A stretch of 64,000 nucleotides of DNA. Origin: Neolewinella marina. GTDB taxonomy: Bacteria > Bacteroidota > Bacteroidia > Chitinophagales > Saprospiraceae. Below the pieces are notes generated by a model. It was not told where the DNA came from. It did no database searches and was given only the letters and a program-made list of their open reading frames with translations. The stretch lies in assembly GCF_002631205.1 (NCBI RefSeq), contig NZ_PDLO01000005.1, forward strand, positions 186,001 through 250,000, given 5' to 3'. The position numbers were made by a program, and so were the translations under genes. Within the stretch, counting starts at the first letter, position 1; each line of letters opens with the position of its first letter. Below, one piece after another: positions 33,319 through 42,617 of the stretch.

Positions 33319-34016
33319 GACGTTAATGTAAGAAATTGCCGGTCGTTTACCAGCAAGTAATTCCCTCCGGTATCGTACAGGTGGGGGGCGGGGAACGCGG
33401 GTGCAAAGACCGCTTCAAAATAGCCCCGGGCGGCGGTGCGGTCCGGTAGACTGGCCGCCAGCCGGTTGTAGATCAGGGCGCCGCCGGGCCGCAGGGAATC
33501 GCGCAGCAGCTGCACGAAACCGGCCCCGTCGAGGTGGCCCGGCACGGTGGCGTCCTGGAAGACGTCCACGCAGATGAGGTCGAAGCGCCGCTCGTCCGCC
33601 TGCAGGAAGGCCAGGGCGTCCGCCTGTACCACCTCCACGGGGGAGGACAACGCCGGCAGGCTGTACTCACTGGCCAGCTCGATGATCACCGGGTCGATCT
33701 CTACGGCCACGTAGGAATACTCCAGCCCCACGTGGCGCTCCAGCAACTCGGGGATGCTGCCCAGCCCCAGGCCAAGTACCAGCACCGAGGCCCGCTCGGG
33801 GAGCCGGTCGAAGTCGAAGACCTCGAAGATCTTGCGGAAGTTCAGGTAGTAGTCCCCGAAGCTGTAAATGGCATCCTCGGCCACCAGCTGCAGCCGGCCG
33901 TGCACGAGGCAGACCTCCAGGTAGGCGTTGTAGTCGCTGGCCGTCACCTCCAGCGATTGCTCCCAGAGGTAGCTCAGCCAGTAGCGGAAGCGGGAATAGG
34001 GTTGGGGGCGGGCCAT
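33315..34016 (-). CDS. spermidine synthase-like methyltransferase-fold protein
   Basis: 233 residues. The central Rossmann region has ASVLVLGLGLGSIPELLERHVGLEYSYVAVEIDPVIIELASEYS, the nucleoside-binding ERRFDLICVDVFQDATVP and GFVQLLRDSLRPGGALIYNRL, which is the spermidine/spermine synthase layout (decarboxy-SAM or SAM binding). The usual N-terminal beta region and gate motifs are reduced, so it might be a related aminopropyl- or methyltransferase rather than a true spermidine synthase. ATG start at 34016. The next gene upstream (sucB) is on the opposite strand with about 230 bp between. Confidence 0.8.
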   Translation of the reverse strand: MARPQPYSRFRYWLSYLWEQSLEVTASDYNAYLEVCLVHGRLQLVAEDAIYSFGDYYLNFRKIFEVFDFDRLPERASVLVLGLGLGSIPELLERHVGLEYSYVAVEIDPVIIELASEYSLPALSSPVEVVQADALAFLQADERRFDLICVDVFQDATVPGHLDGAGFVQLLRDSLRPGGALIYNRLAASLPDRTAARGYFEAVFAPAFPAPHLYDTGGNYLLVNDRQFLTLTS

Positions 34017-34246
34017 GAGGTAGCGGGGGGAGCGGTAGGGAGTGGTCCGACCACTGGGCGTTGGACGAGCTGTGGAAAACGTAGTTTCAACAAAAGTACC
34101 ACCCCGGCACCGATGGGCCCGCCCCGCCCCGAAATTTCGTCGGTGGCAGGAAGTAGAGGTATCATCGAACTCAAGGCAGAAGATGTACCTTTACCCCCTC
34201 AACCGCAACCCCCTTCCCGCGTTAACCCACGAAAGTCCGCCCCGCT

Positions 34247-35515
34247 ATGAGTATCGTCGAAATGAAAGTCCCCGTCATTGGAGAATCGGTCACCGAGGTC
34301 ACGCTCTCCGAGTGGTTAAAGGGCGACGGCGATTTCGTGGAGCTCGACGAGCCGATCTGTGAGTTCGAGTCCGACAAGGCCACCCTGGAGTTCCCGGCCG
34401 AAGCCTCCGGCAAACTGATCTACGTCGCCGCTGAAGGCGATGACCTCAAGATCGGAGCCCTGGTCGCCAAGATCGACACCAGCGTCAGCGAGGAATCCGA
34501 CGACGATGCGCCGGCCGCTCCCGCCCCGGCCGCCCAGCCGCAGGAGCAACCCCAGCAGCAGGCCAGCGCCTCCCCGGAGAAGCAGGCTACCTACGCCAGC
34601 GGCACCCCCAGCCCCGCCGCGGCCAAGATCCTGCGGGAAAAAGACATCGACCCCACCGCCATCAACGGCAGTGGTCGCGACGGTCGCATCACCAAGGAGG
34701 ACGCCCAGTCGGCCACCAAACCCGCTGCCGCCCCGCCGGCCGCCGCCACCAAGGTGACCGACACCAGCAAGAAGACCGCCGCCCCCTCCACCGGCCAGGA
34801 ATCCTTCTCCCGCAGCACCCGCACGGAAAAGATGAGCCGCATGCGCCGCACCATCGCCTCCCGCCTGGTCAGCGCCAAGAACGAAACCGCCATGCTCACC
34901 ACCTTCAATGAGGTGGACCTGAGTGAAGTCATGGAACTGCGGAAAAAGGTGCAGGACAAGTTCGTGGCCAAGTACGGCGTCAAGCTCGGCTTCATGTCCA
35001 TCTTCGCCAAGGCCTGCGCCCAGGTGCTCATGGAGATGCCCGACGTGAACGCCCACATCAGCGACGACGAGAAGGAGCTGACCTACCACGATTTCGTCGA
35101 CATCAGCTTCGCGGTATCCACCCCCACCGGACTGGTGGTGCCCCCCATCCACAACATCGAGTCGCTGCACTTCGCCGACATCGAAAAGAAACTGAAGGAA
35201 CTGGCCGCCAAGGCCCGCGACAACAAGTTGAGCATCGAGGAAATGACCGGCGGCACCTTCACCATCACCAACGGCGGTGTCTTCGGCAGCATGATGAGTA
35301 CGCCCATCATCAACAAGCCGCAGTCGGCCATCCTGGGCATGCACAACATCATCGAGCGGCCCATCGCGGTCAACGGCCAGGTGGTCATCCGCCCCATGAT
35401 GTACATCGCCCTCAGCTACGACCACCGCGTCATCGACGGCAGCTCCTCGGTCACCTTCCTGGTGAAGGTCAAGGAACTGCTGGAAGATCCCACCCTGCTG
35501 CTGATGGGGCTCTAG
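34247..35515 (+). CDS. sucB: 2-oxoglutarate dehydrogenase E2 (dihydrolipoyl succinyltransferase)
   Basis: 422 residues. The single lipoyl domain carries the lipoyl lysine (Lys44) in ESDKATLE. An Ala/Pro-rich linker (about 85-120) leads to the E3-binding domain [31 protein letters not shown]. The catalytic core ends with SYDHRVIDG (active His and Asp) and [12 protein letters not shown]. One lipoyl domain and a core of this type are typical of SucB. In many genomes odhA/sucA is adjacent, but here neither neighbour is E1, so E1 must be elsewhere. It ends at a strong hairpin (35548-35589). Confidence 0.95.
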   Translation: MSIVEMKVPVIGESVTEVTLSEWLKGDGDFVELDEPICEFESDKATLEFPAEASGKLIYVAAEGDDLKIGALVAKIDTSVSEESDDDAPAAPAPAAQPQEQPQQQASASPEKQATYASGTPSPAAAKILREKDIDPTAINGSGRDGRITKEDAQSATKPAAAPPAAATKVTDTSKKTAAPSTGQESFSRSTRTEKMSRMRRTIASRLVSAKNETAMLTTFNEVDLSEVMELRKKVQDKFVAKYGVKLGFMSIFAKACAQVLMEMPDVNAHISDDEKELTYHDFVDISFAVSTPTGLVVPPIHNIESLHFADIEKKLKELAAKARDNKLSIEEMTGGTFTITNGGVFGSMMSTPIINKPQSAILGMHNIIERPIAVNGQVVIRPMMYIALSYDHRVIDGSSSVTFLVKVKELLEDPTLLLMGL

Positions 35516-35547
35516 GCATCCGCCAGAGCGAACCTCCACAAACGAAG

Positions 35548-35589
35548 CGAGGGCTGATGCTCCGGGTAGCGACCCGGCATCAGCCCTCG
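35548..35589 (+). terminator. hairpin terminator after sucB
   Basis: Arms CGAGGGCTGATGC and GCATCAGCCCTCG with an inner CCGGGT-AGCG-ACCCG stem, 32 bp after the sucB stop, followed by TTCTGTTT. Confidence 0.8.
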
Positions 35590-35609
35590 TTCTGTTTGGG
35601 GGGGTGGGG

Positions 35610-36734
35610 TTAGTAAATTTCGATGTCCCCGTAGGAGACGGCAATCTTGATGGTGCCGTTGCCGGTGCCGGACTTGCGGCCCTTTACGGATTCGGAGCTG
35701 CCCTCGCTGCGCACGTCGCGGTTGTCCAGGGAGGAAGTCGGGGCATCGATGTCCCCGTAGCGGGCGCTCAGGTCGAGGGTGTAGCCGGCGGAATCGTCGA
35801 CGTTAATCTGCACGTCGGAGTAGGCTACCCGCACGTCCACCCGTTCGAACCCGGCGGCCAGCCGTTCCACCTCGAGGTCGCCGTAGCTGCCCTCCATTTC
35901 CAGGCGGCGGGTCACGGTACCCAGGTTGAAGTCGGTGTAGTTGCCCTTCAGGTAGGCGGCGGCGGTCTGCTCCACCGAGAGCTCGTTGTAGCTGCCGGTC
36001 AGGTGTACGGCCTCGGCGGATTCCACTTCCACCTCGTCGTAGCCCACGTCCAGATGGAGCACGCCCACCGTTCCGAAGCGCACCTCACTGTAGCGGCCGT
36101 CGTAGCGCAGGTCGCCGGCATTGCGGACGGTGCCCTCGCTGTAGCGCAGCTTGAGGGTACTGTTCGCGCCCAGCCGCTCGATACGGGCCGAGCCGTAGCT
36201 GACGTCGACCATGCTGCGGGCGCTGAGCCGGCCGGCGACCAGGTCGCCGTAGCCCACGTCCAGGTCGGTTTCCCCGGTCAGGTTGGGCAGTTCCACGTCG
36301 CAGTAGCGGGCGTCGACCTCGAGTTTGACGGTCGCCGGCAGGTTGACGGTGTAGTAGATCTTGAAGTCGTTGGAGCCTCCGCTGTTGGTGATGAAGCTCC
36401 ACCAGCTGCCGCTGCTGCGTTTGGAGTTGATGGTGGTGACGCCAGAGACCATGTTGTTGCCGCCGCTCAGAGCCACGTCGATGCGATTGAGCACCTCCTG
36501 GAATTCGTCCTTGTCGGCGGCTTCGACCTGGATGAGCACGTCGATTTTGACGCGGGGCTGGGACCAGGTCACGACCTTGATCTCACCGTAGCGGTTGTCG
36601 AGGCGCACCTGCCCGTCGCTGCGGATGGGGAAGGATTCCGAGATCTTTTTCTCGAATACCGTGCCCGGTCGCGCCAGGGCAATGCCGGGCAGCGCGAGCA
36701 GCAGCAAAAACAGCAGGGTAAGGTTAACTTTCAT
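35610..36734 (-). CDS. secreted DUF4097-like adhesin-type protein
   Basis: 374 residues from the ATG at 36734 (signal peptide MKVNLTLLFLLLLALPGIALA). The long repetitive beta-helix pattern (VRLDNRYGEIKVVTW, VDARYCDVELPNLTGETDLDVGYGDLVAG, YGSARIERLGANSTLKLRYSEGTV, ending KIAVSYGDIEIY) with repeats of the form xYGDxxV/YSDxxI fits the DUF4097 (putative adhesin) family. It ends the sigma / anti-sigma operon and overlaps the anti-sigma gene by 11 bp, so its expression is probably driven by that sigma factor. It is probably periplasmic or surface-exposed. Confidence 0.82.
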   Translation of the reverse strand: MKVNLTLLFLLLLALPGIALARPGTVFEKKISESFPIRSDGQVRLDNRYGEIKVVTWSQPRVKIDVLIQVEAADKDEFQEVLNRIDVALSGGNNMVSGVTTINSKRSSGSWWSFITNSGGSNDFKIYYTVNLPATVKLEVDARYCDVELPNLTGETDLDVGYGDLVAGRLSARSMVDVSYGSARIERLGANSTLKLRYSEGTVRNAGDLRYDGRYSEVRFGTVGVLHLDVGYDEVEVESAEAVHLTGSYNELSVEQTAAAYLKGNYTDFNLGTVTRRLEMEGSYGDLEVERLAAGFERVDVRVAYSDVQINVDDSAGYTLDLSARYGDIDAPTSSLDNRDVRSEGSSESVKGRKSGTGNGTIKIAVSYGDIEIY

Positions 36735-37434
36735 GGGAAGGAATATTGGTGGTGGACGCCGGTTCGGCGGGGGCATTGGGATTGGGAAAGTGCTGCTGGA
36801 TGCGCAGCAGGATATCGAGCTTGGTGCGGTAGGTAGCGATGAGCTGGTTGACCAGCACGTGGCGCTGGGATACCGGCACCTCCAGCAATTCGCGGCGAAG
36901 CTGCTCGGTGGCCTCGTCGATTTGCTGCAGGTCGTGCCGCAGCTGGGGGTCGTCGTTGAGCTGGCTCACCTTGGTGAACTCGCTGGCGATGCGCTGGCGG
37001 TAAAAGCGCTCGGCTTCGGCCAGTTCGGGGTTCATGGCTTCGAGTTGCTCGGCCACCTGCATTTCCTGTCCCGCCCGGTAACCCGTGCGGGTGCCGAAGG
37101 TGTAGGCCAGGAACAACAGCAGGAAGGAGGCGGCTACGGCCATGAGGTAGCCCAGGAAGCGACGCCGCCGCCGCGGGCGCCGCTGCAGCGTCTTGACGGA
37201 TGCCGCGGCCGGGGCGAACAGGGCCTCGGCAAGCCGGGGGGGCGGCGTGGCGGTTTCGAAGGCCTCGCGGTTCTTGACGATGAACTCCGCGAGGGGGTCC
37301 TGCCGCTCTCCGTCTCCCCCACCGTCGTTGGTCAGGGAAGTCTGGATGCGGTTCCACAGGCCGGCGGGCGGTGTATCACCGTCGAAGTCACCGCGGTTTT
37401 CCCGGATGAATCGTTCGAGCTGGTCGTGGTTCAT
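36724..37434 (-). CDS. putative anti-sigma factor with duplicated N-terminal motif
   Basis: 236 residues. Cytoplasmic N-terminus of about 90 residues, one membrane helix near 93-112 (LGYLMAVAASFLLLFLAYTF), and a coiled periplasmic region (about 125-210). The N-terminus carries the same motif twice: FIRENRGDFDGDTPPAGLWNRI (residues 9-30) and FIVKNREAFETATPPPRLAEAL (about 50-70). This repeat is the kind of short sigma-binding segment seen in Bacteroidota anti-sigma proteins, there usually in one copy. It is directly downstream of an ECF sigma gene with a 4-bp overlap (37431-37434). Confidence 0.75.
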   Translation of the reverse strand: MNHDQLERFIRENRGDFDGDTPPAGLWNRIQTSLTNDGGGDGERQDPLAEFIVKNREAFETATPPPRLAEALFAPAAASVKTLQRRPRRRRRFLGYLMAVAASFLLLFLAYTFGTRTGYRAGQEMQVAEQLEAMNPELAEAERFYRQRIASEFTKVSQLNDDPQLRHDLQQIDEATEQLRRELLEVPVSQRHVLVNQLIATYRTKLDILLRIQQHFPNPNAPAEPASTTNIPSHES

Positions 37435-37997
37435 GATGGTTTATTTTCGATTAACAACTGCGCCAGGCGCTTGCGGGCCCGGCTGTACTGTGATTTGGAG
37501 GTACCGGGGCTGATGCCCAGGATCTGGGCGATCTCCTCGTGGTCGTACCCCTCGAACAGGTAAAGGGTCAGCACCACCCGGTAGCCTTCGCTGAGGTGGT
37601 CCATGGCCCGCTTGATGCGCTCCACGGTGTAGCCGTTTTCTTCCGAGTACACCGGCTCATCCACAACGGCGGCCGCTTCGTGGCGGCCGGGGTCGAGGTC
37701 GATGGTGAGCAGTCGACGCTTTTTCAAATGGTCGATACATCGGTTCACCACCACCCTTTTTATCCAGGCGCTGATCGATGCTTCGAAGTTGAAGGTGTCG
37801 ATGCGGGAGAAGATGGTCACGAAGGCCACCTGCAACACGTCTTCCGCGTCGTGGCTGTGCTTGAGCATTCTCAGGCAGAGGTTGTACATCGGCTTGGCGT
37901 AGTGACTGTATAACTGCCGTTGGGCATTGCGGTCCTTACGCTGACATCCGAGAACGATCTCGCGGTGGGTATCGCGGTATTCGGCGGCGGTCGGCAT
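37431..37997 (-). CDS. ECF-type RNA polymerase sigma factor
   Basis: 188 residues from the ATG at 37997; the open frame extends to 38111 but its extra N-terminus is Cys/Pro-rich and unlike sigma factors. Sigma-2: LYSHYAKPMYNLCLRMLKHSHDAEDVLQVAFVTIFSRIDTFNFEASISAWIKRVVVNRCIDHLKK (about 28-93). Sigma-4: HLSEGYRVVLTLYLFEGYDHEEIAQILGISPGTSKSQYSRARKRLAQLL (about 132-180). The sigma / anti-sigma / DUF4097 trio indicates envelope-linked control in which the membrane anti-sigma holds this factor until a surface signal arrives (inference). Confidence 0.93.
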   Translation of the reverse strand: MPTAAEYRDTHREIVLGCQRKDRNAQRQLYSHYAKPMYNLCLRMLKHSHDAEDVLQVAFVTIFSRIDTFNFEASISAWIKRVVVNRCIDHLKKRRLLTIDLDPGRHEAAAVVDEPVYSEENGYTVERIKRAMDHLSEGYRVVLTLYLFEGYDHEEIAQILGISPGTSKSQYSRARKRLAQLLIENKPS

Positions 37998-38279
37998 GGT
38001 TATTCGGGTTGGGTGAGCTCCCACGGTTAATGTGCATTTGTACCCTAGGGACGAAGCGCCCTCCGGGGGGTTGCACCGATATGTGACAAGATCAGTATTT
38101 CCGCGTCTCAATCAGCAGTACCCCGGACAATTACGGGTTACGTGGCGGGAGGGAGGCCTCCGGAATGTCATTACTCCAGCATATAACCGGCTTTCACACC
38201 CGGTAAGCCGGGATATAACGAACATCGGCCGCCCAGATTGACATCAAACAGCATACTCCACTCCTAAAATTAAAACTAT
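37998..38279 (+). other. divergent intergenic region between sigma factor and three-barrel gene
   Basis: 282 bp. It contains the start region of the sigma operon (minus) and of the large surface gene (plus). A small hairpin CCCGG-TAAG-CCGGG lies near 38200-38213. No full -33/-7 pair was convincing on either strand; the last 40 bp before the ATG at 38280 are AT-rich. Confidence 0.35.
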
Positions 38280-41135
38280 ATGCGTAATCTTTTACTCCTT
38301 ACCATATTGCTCCTAACGGCAACCACCGCCAGGAGCCAGGTCAGGGGGGTAAGCTATACCATCGCCCCGTCGGTCAGTTACAACTGGTTCGGCAGCGAAT
38401 CGGGCCTCGACGACGCCTTCATGTTCGGCGGGCGCTTCGGCTTCGGTTTCGGCGAGTATGTCGAACTCCGCGCCACTTACCTGCAAACCATCGACCAGCA
38501 AACCAACTTTGCCGGTCTCGACCTCAATATCGACTCCACCTTCGCCAACAAGGGCGTGGACCTGCGCCGCTACGGCGCCGAGATGAAGCTTAACGTCGGG
38601 CGGGGCACCCTGCTGCCCTACCTGCTTTTGGGGGGAGGTATCCAGGATACCCAGCGGGAAGGACTCGAGCGGGCCGAGAACGTTTTCGGCACCGCCGGCT
38701 TCGGCCTCACCCTGAGCGCCGCCGACCGCTATACCTTCGGGGTAGAAGGCAAGTACATCGCCTATTCCGGCAATGCCGTCCGCAACCTCTTCGATGAAGT
38801 GGAGCGGCAGGCCAACAACCTCGACCTCGACAACTTCGACGCCGATCAGGTGGGCACCTACAGCGTAGCCGCCAACCTGCAGTTCTACCTCGGCGGTCGC
38901 CGTCCGGGACAGCTCAGCGACATCGACCAGAAGTACCTGGAAAACTTCCAGGGCGGCATCTCCGGCCTCTCCGTACCCGTGGAACTGGGCTTCGCCAAGG
39001 TCAATTGGGACGACGGGCTCATGTACCGCGACGCCTACTACGCCGGTGGTACCGCCGGGTTCAGCTTTGGCCCCCTCATCAGTCTGCGCGGCTTCTACTA
39101 CCGCGGCATGACGGAAGAGGACATCAACTTTGACTTCGACGACATCGCCCTCTACGGCGGCGACTTCCGCTTCAACCTCAGCCAGGCCTCCTCGGGCCTC
39201 GTCCCCTACCTCTCCATCGGCGGCGGCTACATCGACCTGGCCGACGGCTACAACGACAACCTGGAACCCGACGAAACCCCCGCTTCCAGCCAGGGCTTTG
39301 CCTCCGGTGGCGGTGGCGTCAACCTGAAGTTCGGCGAACGCGTCCGCCTGAATGGAGGCGTGCGCGCCCTGCTCACCAGTGCCTCCGACCTGGAGGACCT
39401 GAACAGCACCGAGCAGCTCACCACCAGCATCATGTACACCACCGGACTCGGCTTCACCCTGGGTGGTCGGGACCGCAAGAATCCCGACGTGGTCCGCACC
39501 TCCACCCTGGAGGAACGGCTGGACAACCAGCAGCAGGATTTCGAGCGCCGCGCCGACAGCATCCGCCTCGAGAACCAGCTTGAACTCGCCGCCCTGCGCA
39601 GCCGCTACCAGGACACCATCGCCCGCCTGGACGAAGAGCTCCTCGACGCCCTGAACGCCGGCGATGTCGAAACCGCCGCCATCATCAAGGAAGAACAGGC
39701 CGAAGCCCTGGCCATCGTGGAAGAGGTAGAGGACCGTCAGCTGGAACTCGCCCTGCGCGATGACCAGCTCAAGTTCGCACGCCAGCAGCAGGAACGCGCC
39801 GAGATCGACGCCGCCCTGGGCATCCAGCCCCAGCCGGCTACTGCCGCAGCTCCCCGCGCCCCGGCGGCCAGCCGCAACGAAAGCGTGATCATCCTCCAAT
39901 CGGAGCAGATCGACCGCCTGATCGACGCCATTGGCCAGCGCAACGCGGCCAGTCCCGGCTCTCCCGACCTGCGCAGCGAGCAGATCTCCGAGATCAACCG
40001 CCGCATCGAACGCCTGGAGGACCGGATGAACCAGCCCATGGGACGCATGCGCATCCGCAGCGGGGAACCGATGCCCGACGACGAGCGCATCGAGATCATC
40101 GAGCGCCGGATCGAGCGCACCCGCGACGGCGCGGAAATGAGCCCCGAAGCCCGCATCCGCATGCTCGAGCAGCGCCTAGACTCCACCCGCCGGGCCACTT
40201 CCGGTGGCGGTACCGCAGGAGCCGACACCCAGGAGCGCATCAACAACCTGGAGCAGCAGCTCGAGCAGCGCCGCAATGATGCAGCCAGCAACAACCTGAC
40301 CGCCCGGGAGCGCATCGACGAACTCGAGCGGCGGCTCATCGACCGCATCGAGAACATCCAGGAGAACCGCGACGACGACGATTACCGCCAGGAAATGGTT
40401 CGCGACCTGACCGACTACCAGAGTGAGATGATGAACGAGATCCGCCAGCTGCGCCGCGACCTCGACGCCGCCAATCGCGAAAATGCCCGCCTGCAACGCG
40501 CCCAGGCCGAAGCCCAGGAGCGCATTGACCTCGAACGGGACCAGCTGCGCGCCGAGCGCCGCGCCGCCCGCCGGGACGCCCGCGAGGAATCGGTCACCTA
40601 CCGCGACACCCTGGGTAATGTCGTTACCCGGCCCGGTACCGTAGGACTGGAAGACATCACCGTCAACACCGGCGGCGTCTTCCTCGCCGACGACAACGCC
40701 GAGGGCTTCTTCTCCAACTTTACCTACACCGGAATGTCGGGTACCGCCGGCTTCAACTTCGGCGACGCTACCGGACTGGGCCTTGGCCTGCGGTGGCACT
40801 ACAAATTAGGTCCCGACCAGCGGGCGGAATTCATGCCGGAAGCTTATTTTGGCATTGGCAGTCCCACTACCTTCGGTATCTTCGGAAACCTGGTGTACCC
40901 CATCATCGCCGAGCGTTCGGAGTCGACGGGGCTGATCCCCTACGCCGGTATGGGCATCGGGGCCATGCAGATCAAGGACAGCGAGAACAGCGACCAGCTC
41001 AACTTCCGCCCCGCCATCAACCTGTTGGTGGGCACCTACCTGCCGGTAGGCAATGGCCGGGTCTTCGCCGACTTCTCTACCCGCAACTTCTTCAGCGTGA
41101 ACCAGCTTACGGGCGGTTATCGCTTCAACTTTTAG
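38280..41135 (+). CDS. large surface protein: two beta-barrel-like domains, long coiled coil, third barrel-like domain
   Basis: 951 residues with a signal peptide (MRNLLLLTILLLTATTARSQ). Residues about 25-205 and 222-398 are two similar barrel-like units (VSYTIAPSVSYNWFGSE / LSVPVELGFAKVNWDDG; LPYLLLGGGIQD / VPYLSIGGGYID; LQFYLGGRRPG / LGFTLGGRDRK). Residues about 405-755 are a very charged helix-rich segment with heptads (EERLDNQQQDFERRADSIRLENQLELAAL, EINRRIERLEDRMNQ, RINNLEQQLEQRRND), interrupted by an Ala/Pro-rich stretch near 520. Residues about 795-951 form a third barrel-like unit ending LTGGYRFNF. No OmpA peptidoglycan motif was seen. Probably outer membrane and periplasm; no function assigned. 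Confidence 0.8.
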   Translation: MRNLLLLTILLLTATTARSQVRGVSYTIAPSVSYNWFGSESGLDDAFMFGGRFGFGFGEYVELRATYLQTIDQQTNFAGLDLNIDSTFANKGVDLRRYGAEMKLNVGRGTLLPYLLLGGGIQDTQREGLERAENVFGTAGFGLTLSAADRYTFGVEGKYIAYSGNAVRNLFDEVERQANNLDLDNFDADQVGTYSVAANLQFYLGGRRPGQLSDIDQKYLENFQGGISGLSVPVELGFAKVNWDDGLMYRDAYYAGGTAGFSFGPLISLRGFYYRGMTEEDINFDFDDIALYGGDFRFNLSQASSGLVPYLSIGGGYIDLADGYNDNLEPDETPASSQGFASGGGGVNLKFGERVRLNGGVRALLTSASDLEDLNSTEQLTTSIMYTTGLGFTLGGRDRKNPDVVRTSTLEERLDNQQQDFERRADSIRLENQLELAALRSRYQDTIARLDEELLDALNAGDVETAAIIKEEQAEALAIVEEVEDRQLELALRDDQLKFARQQQERAEIDAALGIQPQPATAAAPRAPAASRNESVIILQSEQIDRLIDAIGQRNAASPGSPDLRSEQISEINRRIERLEDRMNQPMGRMRIRSGEPMPDDERIEIIERRIERTRDGAEMSPEARIRMLEQRLDSTRRATSGGGTAGADTQERINNLEQQLEQRRNDAASNNLTARERIDELERRLIDRIENIQENRDDDDYRQEMVRDLTDYQSEMMNEIRQLRRDLDAANRENARLQRAQAEAQERIDLERDQLRAERRAARRDAREESVTYRDTLGNVVTRPGTVGLEDITVNTGGVFLADDNAEGFFSNFTYTGMSGTAGFNFGDATGLGLGLRWHYKLGPDQRAEFMPEAYFGIGSPTTFGIFGNLVYPIIAERSESTGLIPYAGMGIGAMQIKDSENSDQLNFRPAINLLVGTYLPVGNGRVFADFSTRNFFSVNQLTGGYRFNF

Positions 41136-41153
41136 TGTTCTAATTACCATTGG

Positions 41154-41190
41154 ATCCTCCGTAGGCTTCGGCCTGCGGAGGATTTTTTTT
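41154..41190 (+). terminator. terminator with UUCG tetraloop
   Basis: ATCCTCCG-TAGGC-TTCG-GCCTG-CGGAGGAT with a T8 tract. The C(UUCG)G loop is the classical extra-stable tetraloop. It lies 18 bp after the surface gene stop and ends 2 bp before the rodA stop on the other strand. Confidence 0.9.
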
Positions 41191-41191
41191 G

Positions 41192-42610
41192 CTATACCTC
41201 GTCGCGGTGCTTGTCCAGCTTGAGCAGTACGGCCAGCATCATGGTAAAGCTGAGCAGGGAGGACCCCCCCTTGGAGATGAAGGGCAGCGGAATCCCGATC
41301 ACCGGGATCAGCCCCATGGTCATGCCGATATTGACCAGGAAGTGGACCAGCAGGATGCCGGCCACCCCGTAGGCGTAGGCGCGGGCGAAGGTGCGGCGCT
41401 GCCGCTCGGCGAGGACGGTGATGCGCCACAGGAGAACGAAAAAGAGGACAATGAGGGTGCCGGCACCCACGAAGCCCTGCTCCTCCCCCACCGCGGAGAA
41501 GATGAAGTCGGTCTGCTGCTCCGGCACGTAATCGAAGCGGGTCATGGTACCCTGCTGCAGCCCCCGCCCCGTCACGCCCCCGGCCGCGATGGCCAGCTTG
41601 GACTGGAGGAGGTTGTAGTAGGATCCCCGAGGGTCGGCATCCTCGGGGTGGAGCCACACCACCAACCGCTCGTGTTGGTGGGAAGGCAGCAGCTGGTTGG
41701 TGTACACGTAGTTGCTGGCGGAGGTAAGGGCCAGGCCCCACAGCAGGAAAAGCAGGCTGACGCCCACCAGCCGGGTATTGCGCTGTAGCAGATGATAGAT
41801 CGAAGCCGCCAGTAGCGCGGCGGCCAACGCGCCGATCACCGGCCACCCAAACCCGGCCTGGAGGGCAAAGAAGGCCCCGGCACCCGCGGTCACCGCCCCA
41901 CCTCCCCACAGCAGCGACCGACGCGGCAGGGAAAAGGCGAAAAGGGCCAGACACAGCGACAACAGGGCCACCAGCAGTCCCTCCAGGGAAAAGATGATGC
42001 CCAGCACGACCATGAGGGCCGTGAAGCCCCCCAGAATGAAAATGAGCGGATTGAGGCCCTCGCGGTACATCACGAGCAGGAAGCCGGCGAACACCAGGGT
42101 AGAGCCCATATCGGGTTGGCCGAGGATGATCACCGCCGGGATCAGCCAGATGAGGGTGGCGTACACTACGGCCCGCAAGCTCTCGAGCTTGCCGCTGTAC
42201 TGGCTCATGAAGGCGGCCATGGCAAGGCAGGCGCCGAACTTGGCCAACTCACTGGGCTGGAAGGTGAGCCCGCCGACGCTGAACCAGGATCGGGCACCGT
42301 TGATCTCCTTGCCGGCCACCAGCACCAGAATGAGCAGCAACACGGTAACGGCGTAGATGGGATAGGCCCCGACGATCCACACCTTGCGGTCGATGAGGTA
42401 GTTCGTAACCACCCAGGCTCCGGCCGAGATGAGCACCCAGATAAACTGCTTGCCGACGGGGGAAGCCAGGCGGTCGACCAGGCTGGAAGTGTAGCCCTCG
42501 GGGGGCGCCCCGACCGAATTTACCATCAGCAGGCCCGTGGACACGAGGAAGATGTACAGGATGATGGTGGTCACATCCGTACGCGCCCGCTTCAGCGAAA
42601 TTCTGGCCAT
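41192..42610 (-). CDS. rodA: rod-shape determining protein RodA (SEDS peptidoglycan glycosyltransferase)
   Basis: 472 residues, longer than E. coli RodA (370). SEDS motifs: LAKFGACLAMAAFMS, QPDMGSTLVFAGFLLVMYREG, then the periplasmic catalytic-loop segment PRGSYYNLLQSKLAIAAGGVTGRGLQQGTMTRFDYVPEQQTDFIFSAVGEEQGFVG and GIPLPFISKGGSSLLS. An insertion of about 100 residues with further helices (LLWGGGAVTAGAGAFFALQAGFGW...) accounts for the extra length; it is common in Bacteroidota RodA. Polymerises glycan in the inner membrane with a class B PBP. It is last in the deoC-SPOR-rodA operon. Confidence 0.94.
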   Translation of the reverse strand: MARISLKRARTDVTTIILYIFLVSTGLLMVNSVGAPPEGYTSSLVDRLASPVGKQFIWVLISAGAWVVTNYLIDRKVWIVGAYPIYAVTVLLLILVLVAGKEINGARSWFSVGGLTFQPSELAKFGACLAMAAFMSQYSGKLESLRAVVYATLIWLIPAVIILGQPDMGSTLVFAGFLLVMYREGLNPLIFILGGFTALMVVLGIIFSLEGLLVALLSLCLALFAFSLPRRSLLWGGGAVTAGAGAFFALQAGFGWPVIGALAAALLAASIYHLLQRNTRLVGVSLLFLLWGLALTSASNYVYTNQLLPSHQHERLVVWLHPEDADPRGSYYNLLQSKLAIAAGGVTGRGLQQGTMTRFDYVPEQQTDFIFSAVGEEQGFVGAGTLIVLFFVLLWRITVLAERQRRTFARAYAYGVAGILLVHFLVNIGMTMGLIPVIGIPLPFISKGGSSLLSFTMMLAVLLKLDKHRDEV

Positions 42611-42617
42611 GATAGCT

